Assembly (NCBI RefSeq): GCF_007827555.1
Contig: NZ_VISS01000004.1
Span: 1-64,000, forward strand
Direction: 5' to 3'
Origin: Aeribacillus composti
Lineage (GTDB): Bacteria; Bacillota; Bacilli; Bacillales; Aeribacillaceae
DNA length: 64,000 nt
Shown: one piece after another, positions 8,130 through 17,328 of the stretch
How the letters are laid out: the number at the start of each line of letters is the position of its first letter
Position numbering within the stretch: the stretch's first letter is position 1
Program-made: the position numbers and the translations under genes
The notes under the pieces: model-generated
Databases searched by the model: none
Told to the model about the DNA's origin: nothing
The model's input: only the letters and a program-made list of their open reading frames with translations

Positions 8130-9029
8130 TTGGATTTGGAAAGTTTAAAAATGTTTTGTCTTGTTGTTGAGGAAGGGAGCATCAGCCGTGCTGCAAAGCT
8201 TGTCTATGTGTCCCAGCCGGCTGTTACGAGAAAAATCCATCAACTAGAGGATTATTATGGAACCCCATTGTTTGACCGTTCGAACGGAAAAATGACTTTG
8301 ACAAAAGCCGGCAAAATGTTATATCCGATTGCCAAAAATATTGTGGAAGAAATTCAACAATCAAAAGAAGCAGTAAAGGAAATAACCGGACACAAAGATT
8401 TTACACTAAGTGTCGGAGCGACGTTGACAATTGGGGAATATCTTTTGCCTAGTCTGCTCGGAAAATTTAAAAAAGAAGTGCCAGATGTAAAGCTTTCATT
8501 AGCGATTTCTAATACTCCGGGCATTATTGATCGGCTTGTTGACCGCAAAATTGATATCGGATTTGTAGAAGGAGTTGTAGAAAACAGCATTTTTCATGTA
8601 AAAAAGCTTGTCGATGACGAGCTTATTTTAGTATGCGGAAGAGAGCATCCTTTGAAGGAGAAAAAACAAATTGACATTGAAGAGCTGGCAAAAGAAAAAA
8701 TGATCTGGAGAGAAAAAAATTCAGGAACCCGTCTCATTATCGAAAATACTTTAAAAAAATATGGGGTGTTAGATAAAATAAATTATTATATGGAGCTAGG
8801 AAGCACGCAGGCTGTAAAAGCTGCTATAGAATCCGGACTGGGAATCGGCTTTTTGCCGAGGATTACGGTGTCAAGAGAACTGAAATACGGCTACTTACAT
8901 GAATTGAAAATAAAAGATGTGGAAATTAAACGGCATTTATCGATATTGTCTCGGACTGAACGGTTCCGCAAAGAAATTGTTGACGAATTTATTGATTTCA
9001 TTTATAAAAAAATGGTAAGTTCAGGTTAA
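8130..9029 (+). CDS. LysR family transcriptional regulator (CysL-like)
   Basis: A 299-residue LysR regulator. It has an N-terminal winged helix-turn-helix (residues 1-60, SISRAAKLVYVSQPAVTRKI) and a periplasmic-binding-like effector domain (about 90-295). It starts at TTG 8130, preceded by AAGGAAGTGA with ideal spacing; no ATG fits. In length and overall character it resembles B. subtilis CysL (YwfK), which activates sulfite reductase genes, but that link rests on memory. Following a TSUP permease by 22 bases, it likely controls that permease; the effector could be sulfite or another sulfur anion. Confidence 0.85.
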   Translation: MDLESLKMFCLVVEEGSISRAAKLVYVSQPAVTRKIHQLEDYYGTPLFDRSNGKMTLTKAGKMLYPIAKNIVEEIQQSKEAVKEITGHKDFTLSVGATLTIGEYLLPSLLGKFKKEVPDVKLSLAISNTPGIIDRLVDRKIDIGFVEGVVENSIFHVKKLVDDELILVCGREHPLKEKKQIDIEELAKEKMIWREKNSGTRLIIENTLKKYGVLDKINYYMELGSTQAVKAAIESGLGIGFLPRITVSRELKYGYLHELKIKDVEIKRHLSILSRTERFRKEIVDEFIDFIYKKMVSSG

Positions 9030-9069
9030 AATAATTGTTTTCACAATTAATAAAAAAGGATGAAAAAAG

Positions 9070-9795
9070 ATGGCTTTGATATCCGAAATCGCTGATCTTT
9101 TGCAACAATCTGAACATGCTGTTGTATTTACTGGCGCAGGGATGTCCACTGCCAGCGGAATTCCGGATTATCGTTCAAAAACTGGTTTGTGGCGCAAAAA
9201 GGATCCGAGTAAATTGGCAAGCATTGAAGCGATGGAGACAAACCGTGATGAATTTATTCAATTTTATAAAGAACGCCTTCAATTATATAAAAGCAAATCT
9301 CCGAATGAAGGACACTACTTGCTGGCAAAATGGGAAAAGGAAGGGAAGATTCAATCGATTATTACTCAAAACATTGATGGGTTCCATCTCTTAGCAGGAA
9401 GCAAAAACGTAATTGAACTTCATGGAACACTTCAAACGTTTCACTGCCACAATTGCGGCCAACGCTTTTTAAATGATGTATACTTGAAAAATCAATATTA
9501 TTGCGGCTGCGGGGGCTTTATTCGTCCTTCCATTACACTGTTCGGAGAGCTGCTTTCGGAAGATGCTTTTAGAGATGCGGAGCTTGAATGTGAAAAAGCA
9601 GACGTTATGATCGTGCTTGGTTCATCTTTAACAGTTCGGCCAGCGAACGAAATACCGTTCTTGGCAAAAAGGATGGGAGCGGTATTAGTGATTGTCAACC
9701 AAGAACAAACAGACTTCGATGAATGGGCTGATTTTGTTTTTCATAACGATATTATACAATTTTTGAATGAATTGAATAATCGATTGAACAGGTGA
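9070..9795 (+). CDS. NAD-dependent protein deacylase (sirtuin)
   Basis: A 241-residue class III protein deacetylase, which removes acyl groups from lysines while consuming NAD. The complete set of motifs is present: GAGMSTASGIPDYR near residues 22-35 (NAD loop), TQNIDGFH, the catalytic His in ELHGT, and a zinc ribbon with four cysteines (CHNC, then CGC). Length and layout match the standalone bacterial CobB/SrtN type, not the SIR2 modules of phage-defence proteins. The ATG at 9070 follows AAGGATG. A DUF6884-like gene starts 8 bases after its stop, suggesting co-transcription. Confidence 0.92.
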   Translation: MALISEIADLLQQSEHAVVFTGAGMSTASGIPDYRSKTGLWRKKDPSKLASIEAMETNRDEFIQFYKERLQLYKSKSPNEGHYLLAKWEKEGKIQSIITQNIDGFHLLAGSKNVIELHGTLQTFHCHNCGQRFLNDVYLKNQYYCGCGGFIRPSITLFGELLSEDAFRDAELECEKADVMIVLGSSLTVRPANEIPFLAKRMGAVLVIVNQEQTDFDEWADFVFHNDIIQFLNELNNRLNR

Positions 9796-9803
9796 AATGT
9801 TAA

Positions 9804-10265
9804 ATGAGAAGGATTTGTGTCATACCTTGCGGAACAAAAAAAGTATGGGATAAAGAGCCCAGTGCAGGTGCTGTTTCCGCAGAAAAAGCGTATATAGGAG
9901 TTTTTCACCGCCTTTGCCAGGCGTATGCTAAAAAATTTTTCGATGAATGGGTGATTTTGTCTGCCAAGCATGGCTTTTTGCGGCCAAATGATTTTGTGCC
10001 TGGTCCTTACAATGTTTCCTTTAGCATGAAAAAGCATCCTGAATTAATTACAATCAACCAATTGAAGGAACAAGCGGTTGAAAAAAATTTGTTAGATGTA
10101 GATGATATTGTTCTTTTGGGAGGAAAGAAATTCCGTCCATATATAGAACAAGTGTTTACAAATAAGACAGCTTTTCATTATCCTCTTTCCGATTGCAAAG
10201 GAATAGGGTTTATGCAGCAAAAGTTGAAACAAGCGATTGATTTTGGCCAAGAAATACAAGAATAA
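9804..10265 (+). CDS. DUF6884-like protein of unknown function
   Basis: A 153-residue soluble protein. The N-terminus CVIPCGTKK, the central DEWVILSAKHGFLRP and the glycine-rich VLLGGKKF fit what I remember of DUF6884 proteins, a widespread family without an assigned biochemical role. The ATG at 9804 lies 8 bases past the sirtuin stop and ktrC starts 30 bases downstream, so the three may form one transcript. No membrane segment or signal is visible. The conserved Cys and the ILSAKHG block are the most likely functional residues; no function should be inferred from the sirtuin neighbour alone. Confidence 0.72.
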   Translation: MRRICVIPCGTKKVWDKEPSAGAVSAEKAYIGVFHRLCQAYAKKFFDEWVILSAKHGFLRPNDFVPGPYNVSFSMKKHPELITINQLKEQAVEKNLLDVDDIVLLGGKKFRPYIEQVFTNKTAFHYPLSDCKGIGFMQQKLKQAIDFGQEIQE

Positions 10266-10295
10266 TGTCATTCAAGTTGTAATGGGGGAGTATTG

Positions 10296-10958
10296 ATGAA
10301 AAAGGAGTTTGCCGTAATCGGGTTGGGGCGGTTCGGCGGAAGCATTTGCCGAACGTTATCGGAAGAAGGAGCAGAGGTGCTTGCCATTGATGTGGATGAG
10401 GATCGAGTAAACGAATTTGCCAATATTGTTTCACATGCTGTTGTAGCGGATACAACGGATGAAGCCGTATTAAAAAGCTTGGGAATCAGAAATTTTGATC
10501 ATGTGATCGTAGCCATCGGCGACAATATTCAAGCGAGCATTTTGACAACCATTATGTTGAAAGAACTAGGAGTTAAGCATATAACGGTGAAGGCTCAAAA
10601 CGACTATCATGAAAAGGTTTTGTCAAAAATAGGAGCAGATACAGTTGTTCACCCTGAACGGGATATGGGGCGGCGGCTTGCCCATAATCTTCTTTCGAAC
10701 AATGTGTTGGACTATCTTGAGCTGTCGGAAGAGCACAGCATTGTTGAAATTGCTGCTAACCGCAACATTGCCGGTCATTCTCTCATCGAGCTCGATATTC
10801 GTGCGAAATACGGAATCAATATTGTTGCGATTAAACGAAATAACGAAATTATCGTATCGCCGCAAGCTACAGAAGTAATCAAGGCAGGAGATATTTTAAT
10901 TGTCATCGGAGCTGATGTCGATATTGATCGGTTTGAAAAGAAAGTGCTAGGAGAATAA
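10296..10958 (+). CDS. ktrC: KtrC potassium-channel gating subunit (RCK protein)
   Basis: A 220-residue cytoplasmic ring subunit that gates KtrB/KtrD-type potassium transporters in response to nucleotides. It has an RCK-N Rossmann domain starting EFAVIGLGRFGGS (GxGxxG at residues 9-14), with an acidic strand end LAIDVDED, and a C-terminal RCK-C domain (about 135-215) that binds c-di-AMP in relatives. The sequence closely matches the B. subtilis KtrC I remember, and rnjA follows as in B. subtilis. I prefer ATG 10296 over TTG 10293 because GGGGGAG ends 5 bases before the ATG. No pore-subunit gene is nearby, as expected for ktrC. Confidence 0.93.
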   Translation: MKKEFAVIGLGRFGGSICRTLSEEGAEVLAIDVDEDRVNEFANIVSHAVVADTTDEAVLKSLGIRNFDHVIVAIGDNIQASILTTIMLKELGVKHITVKAQNDYHEKVLSKIGADTVVHPERDMGRRLAHNLLSNNVLDYLELSEEHSIVEIAANRNIAGHSLIELDIRAKYGINIVAIKRNNEIIVSPQATEVIKAGDILIVIGADVDIDRFEKKVLGE

Positions 10959-11088
10959 TGAAAACTTATATACATTCTTTCGGAGCTTTAAATGTTTCAT
11001 CCGCATGGGCAAAATCAAAATCTACTGAAGAATGAACTGAACTTATCCAGTCAAGTAAAAACAATCATTTGAAGCTTACATGGTAATT

Positions 11089-11143
11089 GAATGAGAAGCA
11101 GCTGTCTAGAATGCCCAAAGACAGTTCTTCTCATTCTTTTTTT
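11089..11143 (+). terminator. Strong terminator downstream of ktrC
   Basis: GAATGAGAAG plus CTGTCT pair with AAGACAG plus CTTCTCATTC, followed by TTTTTTT. It lies 130 bases past ktrC and presumably ends the ktrC transcript. Confidence 0.85.
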
Positions 11144-11627
11144 GTTTGCCGGCTCAAAATCCTTGCTTATTGCAAGAATGTCGTTGTTTTTTCTGGCAAT
11201 CGAATACATGTCTTCTTTAACTACAAATTGATTTCTTTATTATCTCCCTTTACTGCTGCCACTTGCAGCACCTGCTCCTGAAAAATTCTGATTATGACAT
11301 TATCCAAGTCGAATTTTTTCATCAAATGTTTTTCAAATGATTGCGTATAAATTTATATGATGGCACAAACGTACATAAAATGTCTTTCTGCTCTTCTATT
11401 AAACACTTGTATATCGAAAAAATTAACCATAAAACTTTTCGGTATTTTTCATTTACATGTTTTGATCTCCGTCTTTCTTCTCTTCAAGCACTCACTTTTT
11501 CGTTTTTTATAAGAACTTTTAGCTGACGGCTGCCCGCTTTAAAACCATCTACCTAAAAAAGCAAGAGCGGCCGGATGCTGCGTGTTATGAGCCGACAAAA
11601 TAACAACTGGACATTTTTGCAAAATAA
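11144..11627 (-). pseudogene. Possible decayed gene between ktrC and rnjA
   Basis: No intact gene is present. On the minus strand about 180 bases are nearly open (REERRRSKHVNEKYRKV..., ending near FIRNHLKNI). A shift of frame near 11330 then opens a second piece (KFDLDNVIIRIFQEQVLQVA...) that stops near 11230. The two pieces could be one gene broken by frameshift and stop mutations. I do not recognise the protein. B. subtilis has adeC at this position from memory, but the fragments do not obviously resemble it. Chance open frames in A/T-rich DNA remain possible. Confidence 0.25.
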
Positions 11628-11675
11628 ATCCCTCTTATGTTAAACAGTATGTTCCACTGTCAACACAAGAGGGAT
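11628..11675 (-). terminator. Terminator of rnjA
   Basis: On the minus strand ATCCCTCTTGTGTT pairs with AACATAAGAGGGAT and TTATTTT follows. It begins 18 bases past the rnjA stop codon. Confidence 0.8.
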
Positions 11676-11692
11676 CGATCACAAGTTATTAC

Positions 11693-13360
11693 TTAAATTT
11701 CCATTATAATTGGCAAGATCATCGGTCGGCGTTTCGTTTTTTCATATAAAAACGGAGCGAGTGTATCGGCGATTTCATTTTTGATTTCCGACCACTGCGT
11801 AGTTCTTCTTTCCAATACTTTATTTAAGTGCTTAGTAATCAGTTCTTGGGCATCTTTAATTAAATCGCCGGATTCTCTCATATAAACGAAGCCGCGCGAT
11901 ATAATGTCAGGTCCTGCAGCAATTTTGAACTCTTTCATATTGATGCTGACGACAACGATTACGAGTCCTTCTTCAGATAAAATTTTTCGGTCTCTTAACA
12001 CAATGTTTCCAATGTCGCCAATTCCGCTTCCGTCAATATAAACGGATCCGGACGGAATTTTACCGGCAATGGATGCTTCGCGGTCGTTCATCGCCAGCAC
12101 ATCTCCGTTATCCATAATAAAACAGTTTTCCTTTGGAACTCCGCAATCGACAGCTAGTTTCATATGCATGATCTGCATTCTATATTCTCCATGAATCGGC
12201 ATAAAATATTTTGGCTTCATTAACCGCAGCATTAATTTTTGCTCTTCCTGTCCGCCGTGGCCAGATGTGTGGATGTCATTTAACGACCCGTGAATTACTT
12301 CCGCACCGGCGCGGAAAAGCAGATTGATCGTTCTTGAAACCGATAAAGTGTTCCCTGGGATGGGCGATGATGAGAAAACGACCGTATCGCCGGGAATAAT
12401 TTGGATTTGCCGATGAGTTCCATTTGCAATTCGGGACAGAGCGGCCATTGGTTCGCCTTGGCTTCCTGTACATAAAATCACGACCCGATGAGCGGGCAGA
12501 CGGTTTATTTCATTTGCATCAACAAACGTATCTTTCGGGCAGCGAATATACCCGAGTTCTTGACCAATTTGGATAGCTGCTTCCATACTTCTTCCAAAAA
12601 CAGCTATTTTTCGATTGTTTTTAACAGCTGCTTCAGTTACTTGCTGAAGTCGATGAATATTGGATGCAAATGTTGCAAAAATGATGCGGCCGGTTACTTT
12701 TCGGAAAATGTCGTGAATGCTTTCGCCGACCCGTCTTTCAGACATTGTAAATTCAGGAATTTCGCTGTTTGTGCTGTCCGATAAAAGACAGAGCACACCT
12801 TCTTTGCCGATTTCCGCCATTTTAGTTAAATTTGCAGGTTCCCCGACTGGAGTAAAATCAAACTTAAAATCTCCTGTATGAACGATATTTCCTGCGGGAG
12901 TTTTGACAACAATTCCATATGAATCTGGAATGCTGTGAGTTGTACGGAAAAAAGTTACGGCAGTTTTTCTGAACCGAATCACATCATCCTCCTGGATGAT
13001 GTTTAGTTTAGCTTGTCTTAAAAGTCCATGCTCTTCAAGCTTATTGCGAATCAGTCCGATCGCCAGTTTACCGCCGTAGATAGGTACATTAATTTCCCGC
13101 AGCAAATAAGGTATACCGCCTATATGATCTTCATGACCATGTGTGATGAACAAGCCTTTAATTTTTTCTTGGTTTTTTACTAAGTACGTATAGTCCGGAA
13201 TCACATAGTCAATCCCTAGAAGTTCGTCTTCTGGAAACTTAATTCCAGCATCAATTAAAATGATTTCATCTTGAAATTGCACACCGTACGTATTTTTTCC
13301 GATTTCGCCCAATCCGCCGAGGGCGAATGCTGCTACTTGGTCTCTTTTTACAAATTTCAT
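11693..13360 (-). CDS. rnjA: Ribonuclease J1
   Basis: A 555-residue metallo-beta-lactamase/beta-CASP ribonuclease with both 5'-to-3' exonuclease and endonuclease activity, central to mRNA decay and rRNA maturation. The zinc-binding motif [12 protein letters not shown] is near residues 72-83, followed by [23 protein letters not shown] and the beta-CASP region ([25 protein letters not shown]). Length equals that of B. subtilis RNase J1. It follows rpoY by only 6 bases; its ribosome site GGAGAAATGA overlaps the rpoY stop codon, indicating translational coupling. A hairpin terminator ends the operon. Confidence 0.96.
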   Translation of the reverse strand: MKFVKRDQVAAFALGGLGEIGKNTYGVQFQDEIILIDAGIKFPEDELLGIDYVIPDYTYLVKNQEKIKGLFITHGHEDHIGGIPYLLREINVPIYGGKLAIGLIRNKLEEHGLLRQAKLNIIQEDDVIRFRKTAVTFFRTTHSIPDSYGIVVKTPAGNIVHTGDFKFDFTPVGEPANLTKMAEIGKEGVLCLLSDSTNSEIPEFTMSERRVGESIHDIFRKVTGRIIFATFASNIHRLQQVTEAAVKNNRKIAVFGRSMEAAIQIGQELGYIRCPKDTFVDANEINRLPAHRVVILCTGSQGEPMAALSRIANGTHRQIQIIPGDTVVFSSSPIPGNTLSVSRTINLLFRAGAEVIHGSLNDIHTSGHGGQEEQKLMLRLMKPKYFMPIHGEYRMQIMHMKLAVDCGVPKENCFIMDNGDVLAMNDREASIAGKIPSGSVYIDGSGIGDIGNIVLRDRKILSEEGLVIVVVSINMKEFKIAAGPDIISRGFVYMRESGDLIKDAQELITKHLNKVLERRTTQWSEIKNEIADTLAPFLYEKTKRRPMILPIIMEI

Positions 13361-13366
13361 ATACTA

Positions 13367-13576
13367 TCATTTCTCCAATACAGAAAAATTTTCGCTTTGT
13401 TTTTCAAATTCATAAAACGGACCGCTAATCGGTTGAATATATTCTATGTTTATGGAGCGGCCTTTTAATTTTTCACGAACTTCTCTTTCTGATTCCGCTT
13501 CAACGAAAAATGTTTTCGTTCTTTCCCGAACAGGCGGTTCATTCGGGTTTTCCTGATAAAAAACTTTAAACATCAT
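13367..13576 (-). CDS. rpoY: RNA polymerase epsilon subunit
   Basis: A 69-residue small subunit of Firmicutes RNA polymerase (epsilon, RpoY; formerly YkzG, DUF1447). The sequence [20 protein letters not shown] and [19 protein letters not shown] fit the family closely, and position directly upstream of rnjA is the conserved arrangement. Two ATG codons lie in tandem at 13576 and 13573; AAGGAGAG is about 11 bases upstream, so the first is closer to ideal spacing. It is the first gene of the rpoY-rnjA operon. Confidence 0.93.
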   Translation of the reverse strand: MMFKVFYQENPNEPPVRERTKTFFVEAESEREVREKLKGRSINIEYIQPISGPFYEFEKQSENFSVLEK

Positions 13577-13668
13577 TTGCGTAATCTCTCCTTACTTTCC
13601 ATGTTAAACTAGCTTTTATTATTATAGTCGATTCTGATGGCAAATCCAACCTTCATTGAAAATAACGA

Positions 13669-13693
13669 AAACCGGGCTAAAGCCGCCCGGTTT
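13669..13693 (-). terminator. Terminator after the 23-aa cationic peptide gene
   Basis: AAACCGGGC pairs with GCCCGGTTT, and on the minus strand TCGTTATTTTC follows. It begins 3 bases past the peptide gene's stop codon, supporting that gene as a discrete transcription unit separate from rpoY-rnjA. Confidence 0.75.
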
Positions 13694-13695
13694 CT

Positions 13696-13767
13696 TTAAG
13701 CAATCGATTTTCTGCGAAGCAATTGCTTCCACTGTTTTTTAATTTTTTTCTTTAAACGTTTTAACAT
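13696..13767 (-). CDS. 23-aa highly cationic peptide of unknown function
   Basis: A 24-codon frame from ATG 13767 to TAA 13696-13698. Strong GAAGGAGGAGTT precedes the ATG and a clean terminator directly follows the stop. The peptide (MLKRLKKKIKKQ, then WKQLLRRKSIA) has about eleven Lys/Arg and a heptad-like mix of Leu/Ile/Trp, so it could form an amphipathic helix. It could bind RNA, ribosomes or membrane, or act as a toxin or leader peptide; nothing in the sequence decides. Ribosome site, stop and terminator together make a chance frame unlikely. It lies between divergent ykrA and rpoY. Confidence 0.65.
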   Translation of the reverse strand: MLKRLKKKIKKQWKQLLRRKSIA

Positions 13768-13872
13768 ATCAACTCCTCCTTCAATAAGATGTCAAAGTCG
13801 AGTCCGATTGTATTTACTTATATTATATGCTATTTTTTTATTTTTTTTATGGCTAAACGTGGAAAAGCTCTA

Positions 13873-13900
13873 TTGACATAAAGCGTTTGCATACTATACC
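13873..13900 (+). promoter_or_regulatory. SigA-type promoter of ykrA with a weak cre-like core
   Basis: TTGACA (13873-13878) and TATACC (13895-13900), 16 bases apart, form a vegetative promoter 50 bp upstream of the HAD phosphatase gene. The spacer contains AAAGCGTTTGCA, matching 12 of 14 positions of the CcpA cre consensus but lacking the usual leading TG, so catabolite control is only a possibility. Confidence 0.55.
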
Positions 13901-13951
13901 GTTTTGTTTAGTGTAAATAAGGTTTTCACGAAAGAGAAAAGGAGATTGAAC

Positions 13952-14722
13952 ATGGGGAAAAAATTTATTTTTTTTGATATAGACGGTACTTTATTGGATC
14001 ATGATAAACGTTTGCCGGAATCTACTCTTGACGCGGTCTCCCGTTTGAAAAAAGCCGGACATCACGTCGCCATCTCAACCGGCCGCGGCCCTTTTATGTT
14101 TAAAAAGCTAAGAGAAGAGCTCGGAATCCATTCTTATGTCAGCTATAACGGACAGTATGTTGTGCATGAAGGAGAAGTCATTTATGAAAATCCTTTGAAG
14201 GTCGATGCGTTGGAGCAATTAATCGAAGCGACTGAAAATACTGATTACCCGCTTGTATTTTTGAGTGAAGAAGATATGAAAGCAAATGTGGAAGATCATC
14301 CGTTTATTCATGAAAGTTTGAAATCTTTGCACCTCTCGCATCCTGAGTGCAGACCTGATTATTTTCAAGAAAAACATATTTACCAAGCGCTTTTGTTTTG
14401 CAAAGAAGGAGAAGAAGAACAGTTCAATATTTCTGAAGAGATAAAATTTGTCCGCTGGCACCAGCTTTCAACTGATGTTGTTCCAAAAAAAGGATCGAAA
14501 GCAGAAGGGATCAAAAAGATAATGGATATGCTTGGCGTTAGCCGTCAAGATGTGGTTGCTTTTGGAGACGGTTTGAATGATATAGAAATGATCTCGTTTG
14601 CTGGAACAGGCGTTGCTATGGGTAATGCTGTTTCGCATGTGAAAAAAGTAGCTGATTTTGTTACAAAGCCTGTTGATGAAGATGGAATATTTTATGCTGC
14701 AAAGCAATTGCAGTTGATATAA
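13952..14722 (+). CDS. ykrA: HAD-superfamily (Cof-type) sugar-phosphatase-like protein YkrA
   Basis: A 256-residue Cof-type HAD phosphohydrolase. Motif I FFDIDGTLLD (nucleophile Asp), motif II AISTGRG, the Lys of motif III in KGSKAEGIKK, and motif IV FGDGLNDIEMI are all present; a C2 cap domain lies between II and III. Such proteins dephosphorylate small phosphorylated metabolites, often sugar phosphates or flavin precursors; the substrate is unknown. The ATG at 13952 follows AAAAGGAGATTGAAC, and the length is nearly that of B. subtilis YkrA. The neighbours rpoY and def match the B. subtilis order. Confidence 0.9.
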   Translation: MGKKFIFFDIDGTLLDHDKRLPESTLDAVSRLKKAGHHVAISTGRGPFMFKKLREELGIHSYVSYNGQYVVHEGEVIYENPLKVDALEQLIEATENTDYPLVFLSEEDMKANVEDHPFIHESLKSLHLSHPECRPDYFQEKHIYQALLFCKEGEEEQFNISEEIKFVRWHQLSTDVVPKKGSKAEGIKKIMDMLGVSRQDVVAFGDGLNDIEMISFAGTGVAMGNAVSHVKKVADFVTKPVDEDGIFYAAKQLQLI

Positions 14723-14802
14723 ATCCGAAGCTAAACTCAAAAAAATGCCTTGCAAAGGCGATTTCAAATGGTAGTGTGCACAAAAAATTTCTCTTTATGA
14801 AC

Positions 14803-14835
14803 AAAAAATCCCGAAAGAACTATTCGGGATTTTTT
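14803..14835. terminator. Bidirectional terminator between ykrA and def
   Basis: AAAAAATCCCGAA pairs with TTCGGGATTTTTT around a 7-base loop, giving T tracts in both directions between the convergent ykrA and def genes. Confidence 0.88.
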
Positions 14836-14899
14836 GCATGGATTTTCGTTTTGCTTCAAAATATTCCGCGGCTTGGATGCCGGGCGCTAACTTCTGGCT

Positions 14900-15454
14900 T
14901 CATCTGTCAATTGGAGTTGCATTTTCCGGTTCTTTAAAAGGATTCTCTTTATTGATCCGATCATAAAACATGATGCCGTTTAAATGATCTATTTCATGCT
15001 GAAACACAATAGCGACAAGACCTTTTAAACGAAGGTCGACTTCATTGCCTTCAAGGTCAACCCCTTTGACGCGGATGCGTGCATAACGCGGAACATATCC
15101 TGGAACCTCTCTGTCAACGGAAAGGCATCCTTCACCGCTTGTTAAATAACTTTGTTCCACCGAATGGCTTACAATTTTTGGATTGAACAGGCCGTACGAA
15201 TATAATTTTCCTTTTTCATCCGTCACATGAACGGCAATCATTCGTTTTGATACATTAATTTGCGGGGCGGCAAGACCGATCCCAGGCCGCAATCCATATT
15301 TTTCTGCAATCTCTGGATCTTGACTGTTTTTTAAGTATTGAAGCATCTCCGCTAAAATTTTTTTCTCCTCTTCAGAAGCGGGCAATTCCACTTCCTTGGC
15401 AACTTGACGAAGAGTTGGATGTCCTTCCTTAATAATATCTTCCATTGTAATCAT
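14900..15454 (-). CDS. def: Peptide deformylase
   Basis: A 184-residue metal-dependent peptide deformylase (type 2 length), removing the formyl group from nascent proteins. All three motifs are intact: GIGLAAPQ (motif 1), EGCLSV with the metal-binding Cys (motif 2) and QHEIDHLNG with the two metal-binding His and catalytic Glu (motif 3). The ATG at 15454 follows AGGAGTGATTAGCC. It corresponds to B. subtilis defB (ykrB) by position next to ykrA and pdhA. The lipoprotein gene ykyA that I recall between def and pdhA in B. subtilis is absent. Confidence 0.95.
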   Translation of the reverse strand: MITMEDIIKEGHPTLRQVAKEVELPASEEEKKILAEMLQYLKNSQDPEIAEKYGLRPGIGLAAPQINVSKRMIAVHVTDEKGKLYSYGLFNPKIVSHSVEQSYLTSGEGCLSVDREVPGYVPRYARIRVKGVDLEGNEVDLRLKGLVAIVFQHEIDHLNGIMFYDRINKENPFKEPENATPIDR

Positions 15455-15512
15455 GGCTAATCACTCCTGAACCTATATCAACAAATTTCATTATACATAA
15501 ATCTTTTAAAAG

Positions 15513-15545
15513 AAACAAAAAAGAATTGCCCGAAAATCGGACAAT
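15513..15545 (-). terminator. Terminator of the YjcZ-like gene
   Basis: On the minus strand ATTGTCCGA pairs with TCGGGCAAT and is followed by TCTTTTTTGTTT. It begins 7 bases past the stop codon of the YjcZ-like peptide gene. Confidence 0.8.
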
Positions 15546-15551
15546 CATCAA

Positions 15552-15686
15552 TTAATAGTTTAAGCAGGCAGCGCCAACAATAATGAGCAAAATAAAAAGC
15601 ACAGCGATCAATACAAATGTCCAGTTTGAAACTGGAAAATATCCGTATGATGGGTAATGATAAGACGGATTGTAATAATAATGCAT
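15552..15686 (-). CDS. YjcZ-family spore peptide
   Basis: A 44-residue peptide with a Tyr-rich N-terminus (MHYYYNPSYHYPSYGYF) and a single hydrophobic span (FVLIAVLFILLIIVGAAC). The LFILLIIVGAAC ending is characteristic of the YjcZ family of small sporulation-associated membrane peptides found in many Bacillus species. The ATG at 15686 follows TGGAGGTGAAAG, and a terminator follows the stop. Its molecular role is not known for the family beyond association with spores. It probably forms its own unit between def and pdhA and fits a spore-forming host. Confidence 0.85.
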   Translation of the reverse strand: MHYYYNPSYHYPSYGYFPVSNWTFVLIAVLFILLIIVGAACLNY

Positions 15687-15728
15687 CTCTTTCACCTCCA
15701 CATAAGGACTCCATATCGCCTTATTTAG

Positions 15729-15783
15729 GGCAAATGTCTATATCATCGTATGATGAAGCAAAATAAAGGTATAGACGTTTGCC
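15729..15783. other. Long imperfect inverted repeat upstream of the YjcZ-like gene
   Basis: GGCAAATGTCTATA (15729-15742) pairs with TATAGACGTTTGCC (15770-15783) with one mismatch, and the loop holds a smaller CATC/GATG hairpin. No T tract follows, so it is not a standard terminator. It may be a protein-binding dyad or an RNA structure in the region between the YjcZ-like gene and pdhA. Confidence 0.5.
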
Positions 15784-15943
15784 TAGAAGACTTCCTTATT
15801 TATATAAATTCTTCTGTAATTTATATAGAGAAGCAACACGCTCTCCAGATAAATGATTCGCTTCCGTCTGTATCTGTAATAGTGATACAGAATTATCTGT
15901 TGTATTAGTACAGATTTAAAAGTAAAAATATTTCCAATTATCT

Positions 15944-15957
15944 TGAAAGCGTTTTAT
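15944..15957 (+). promoter_or_regulatory. cre-like CcpA site upstream of the pdh promoter
   Basis: TGAAAGCGTTTTAT matches the Bacillus cre consensus TGWAARCGYTWNCW except for the C near the end. It lies about 28 bp upstream of the -35 box of the pdh promoter, a position seen in genes activated, rather than repressed, by CcpA. This is inference from sequence and position. Confidence 0.5.
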
Positions 15958-15984
15958 ATATTGTTTTAAAAATAAACAAATTAA

Positions 15985-16013
15985 TTGACGCATGTGAAAA
16001 AAGGGTGTACACT
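15985..16013 (+). promoter_or_regulatory. SigA-type promoter of pdhABCD
   Basis: TTGACG (15985-15990) and TACACT (16008-16013) are separated by exactly 17 bases. Transcription would begin near 16020, leaving a 5' leader of about 185 nucleotides before pdhA. No riboswitch structure that I recognise is visible in the leader. Confidence 0.65.
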
Positions 16014-16204
16014 ATGAAGTGAAATCGATGTGTATTACTATTTTAAATAAAAAAATTAATACAGTTTGTAAAGCGATCTTGCAATGTACTTGACGATTTT
16101 GGCAATTAAAGATCCGCAATGTGTGTCTCTATGAACAATTTGGGGTAATCTAGTTTTATGGATGAATTTAAAGGCTGAGAAAATGAAACGAAGAGGTGTG
16201 TTGA

Positions 16205-17326
<1,122 letters not shown>

Positions 17327-17328
17327 GC

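Noticed and set aside
9070-9795. SIR2-type anti-phage defence gene
   Set aside because: The protein is a complete stand-alone zinc-ribbon deacylase of normal length, with no defence-type partner domain or effector beside it.
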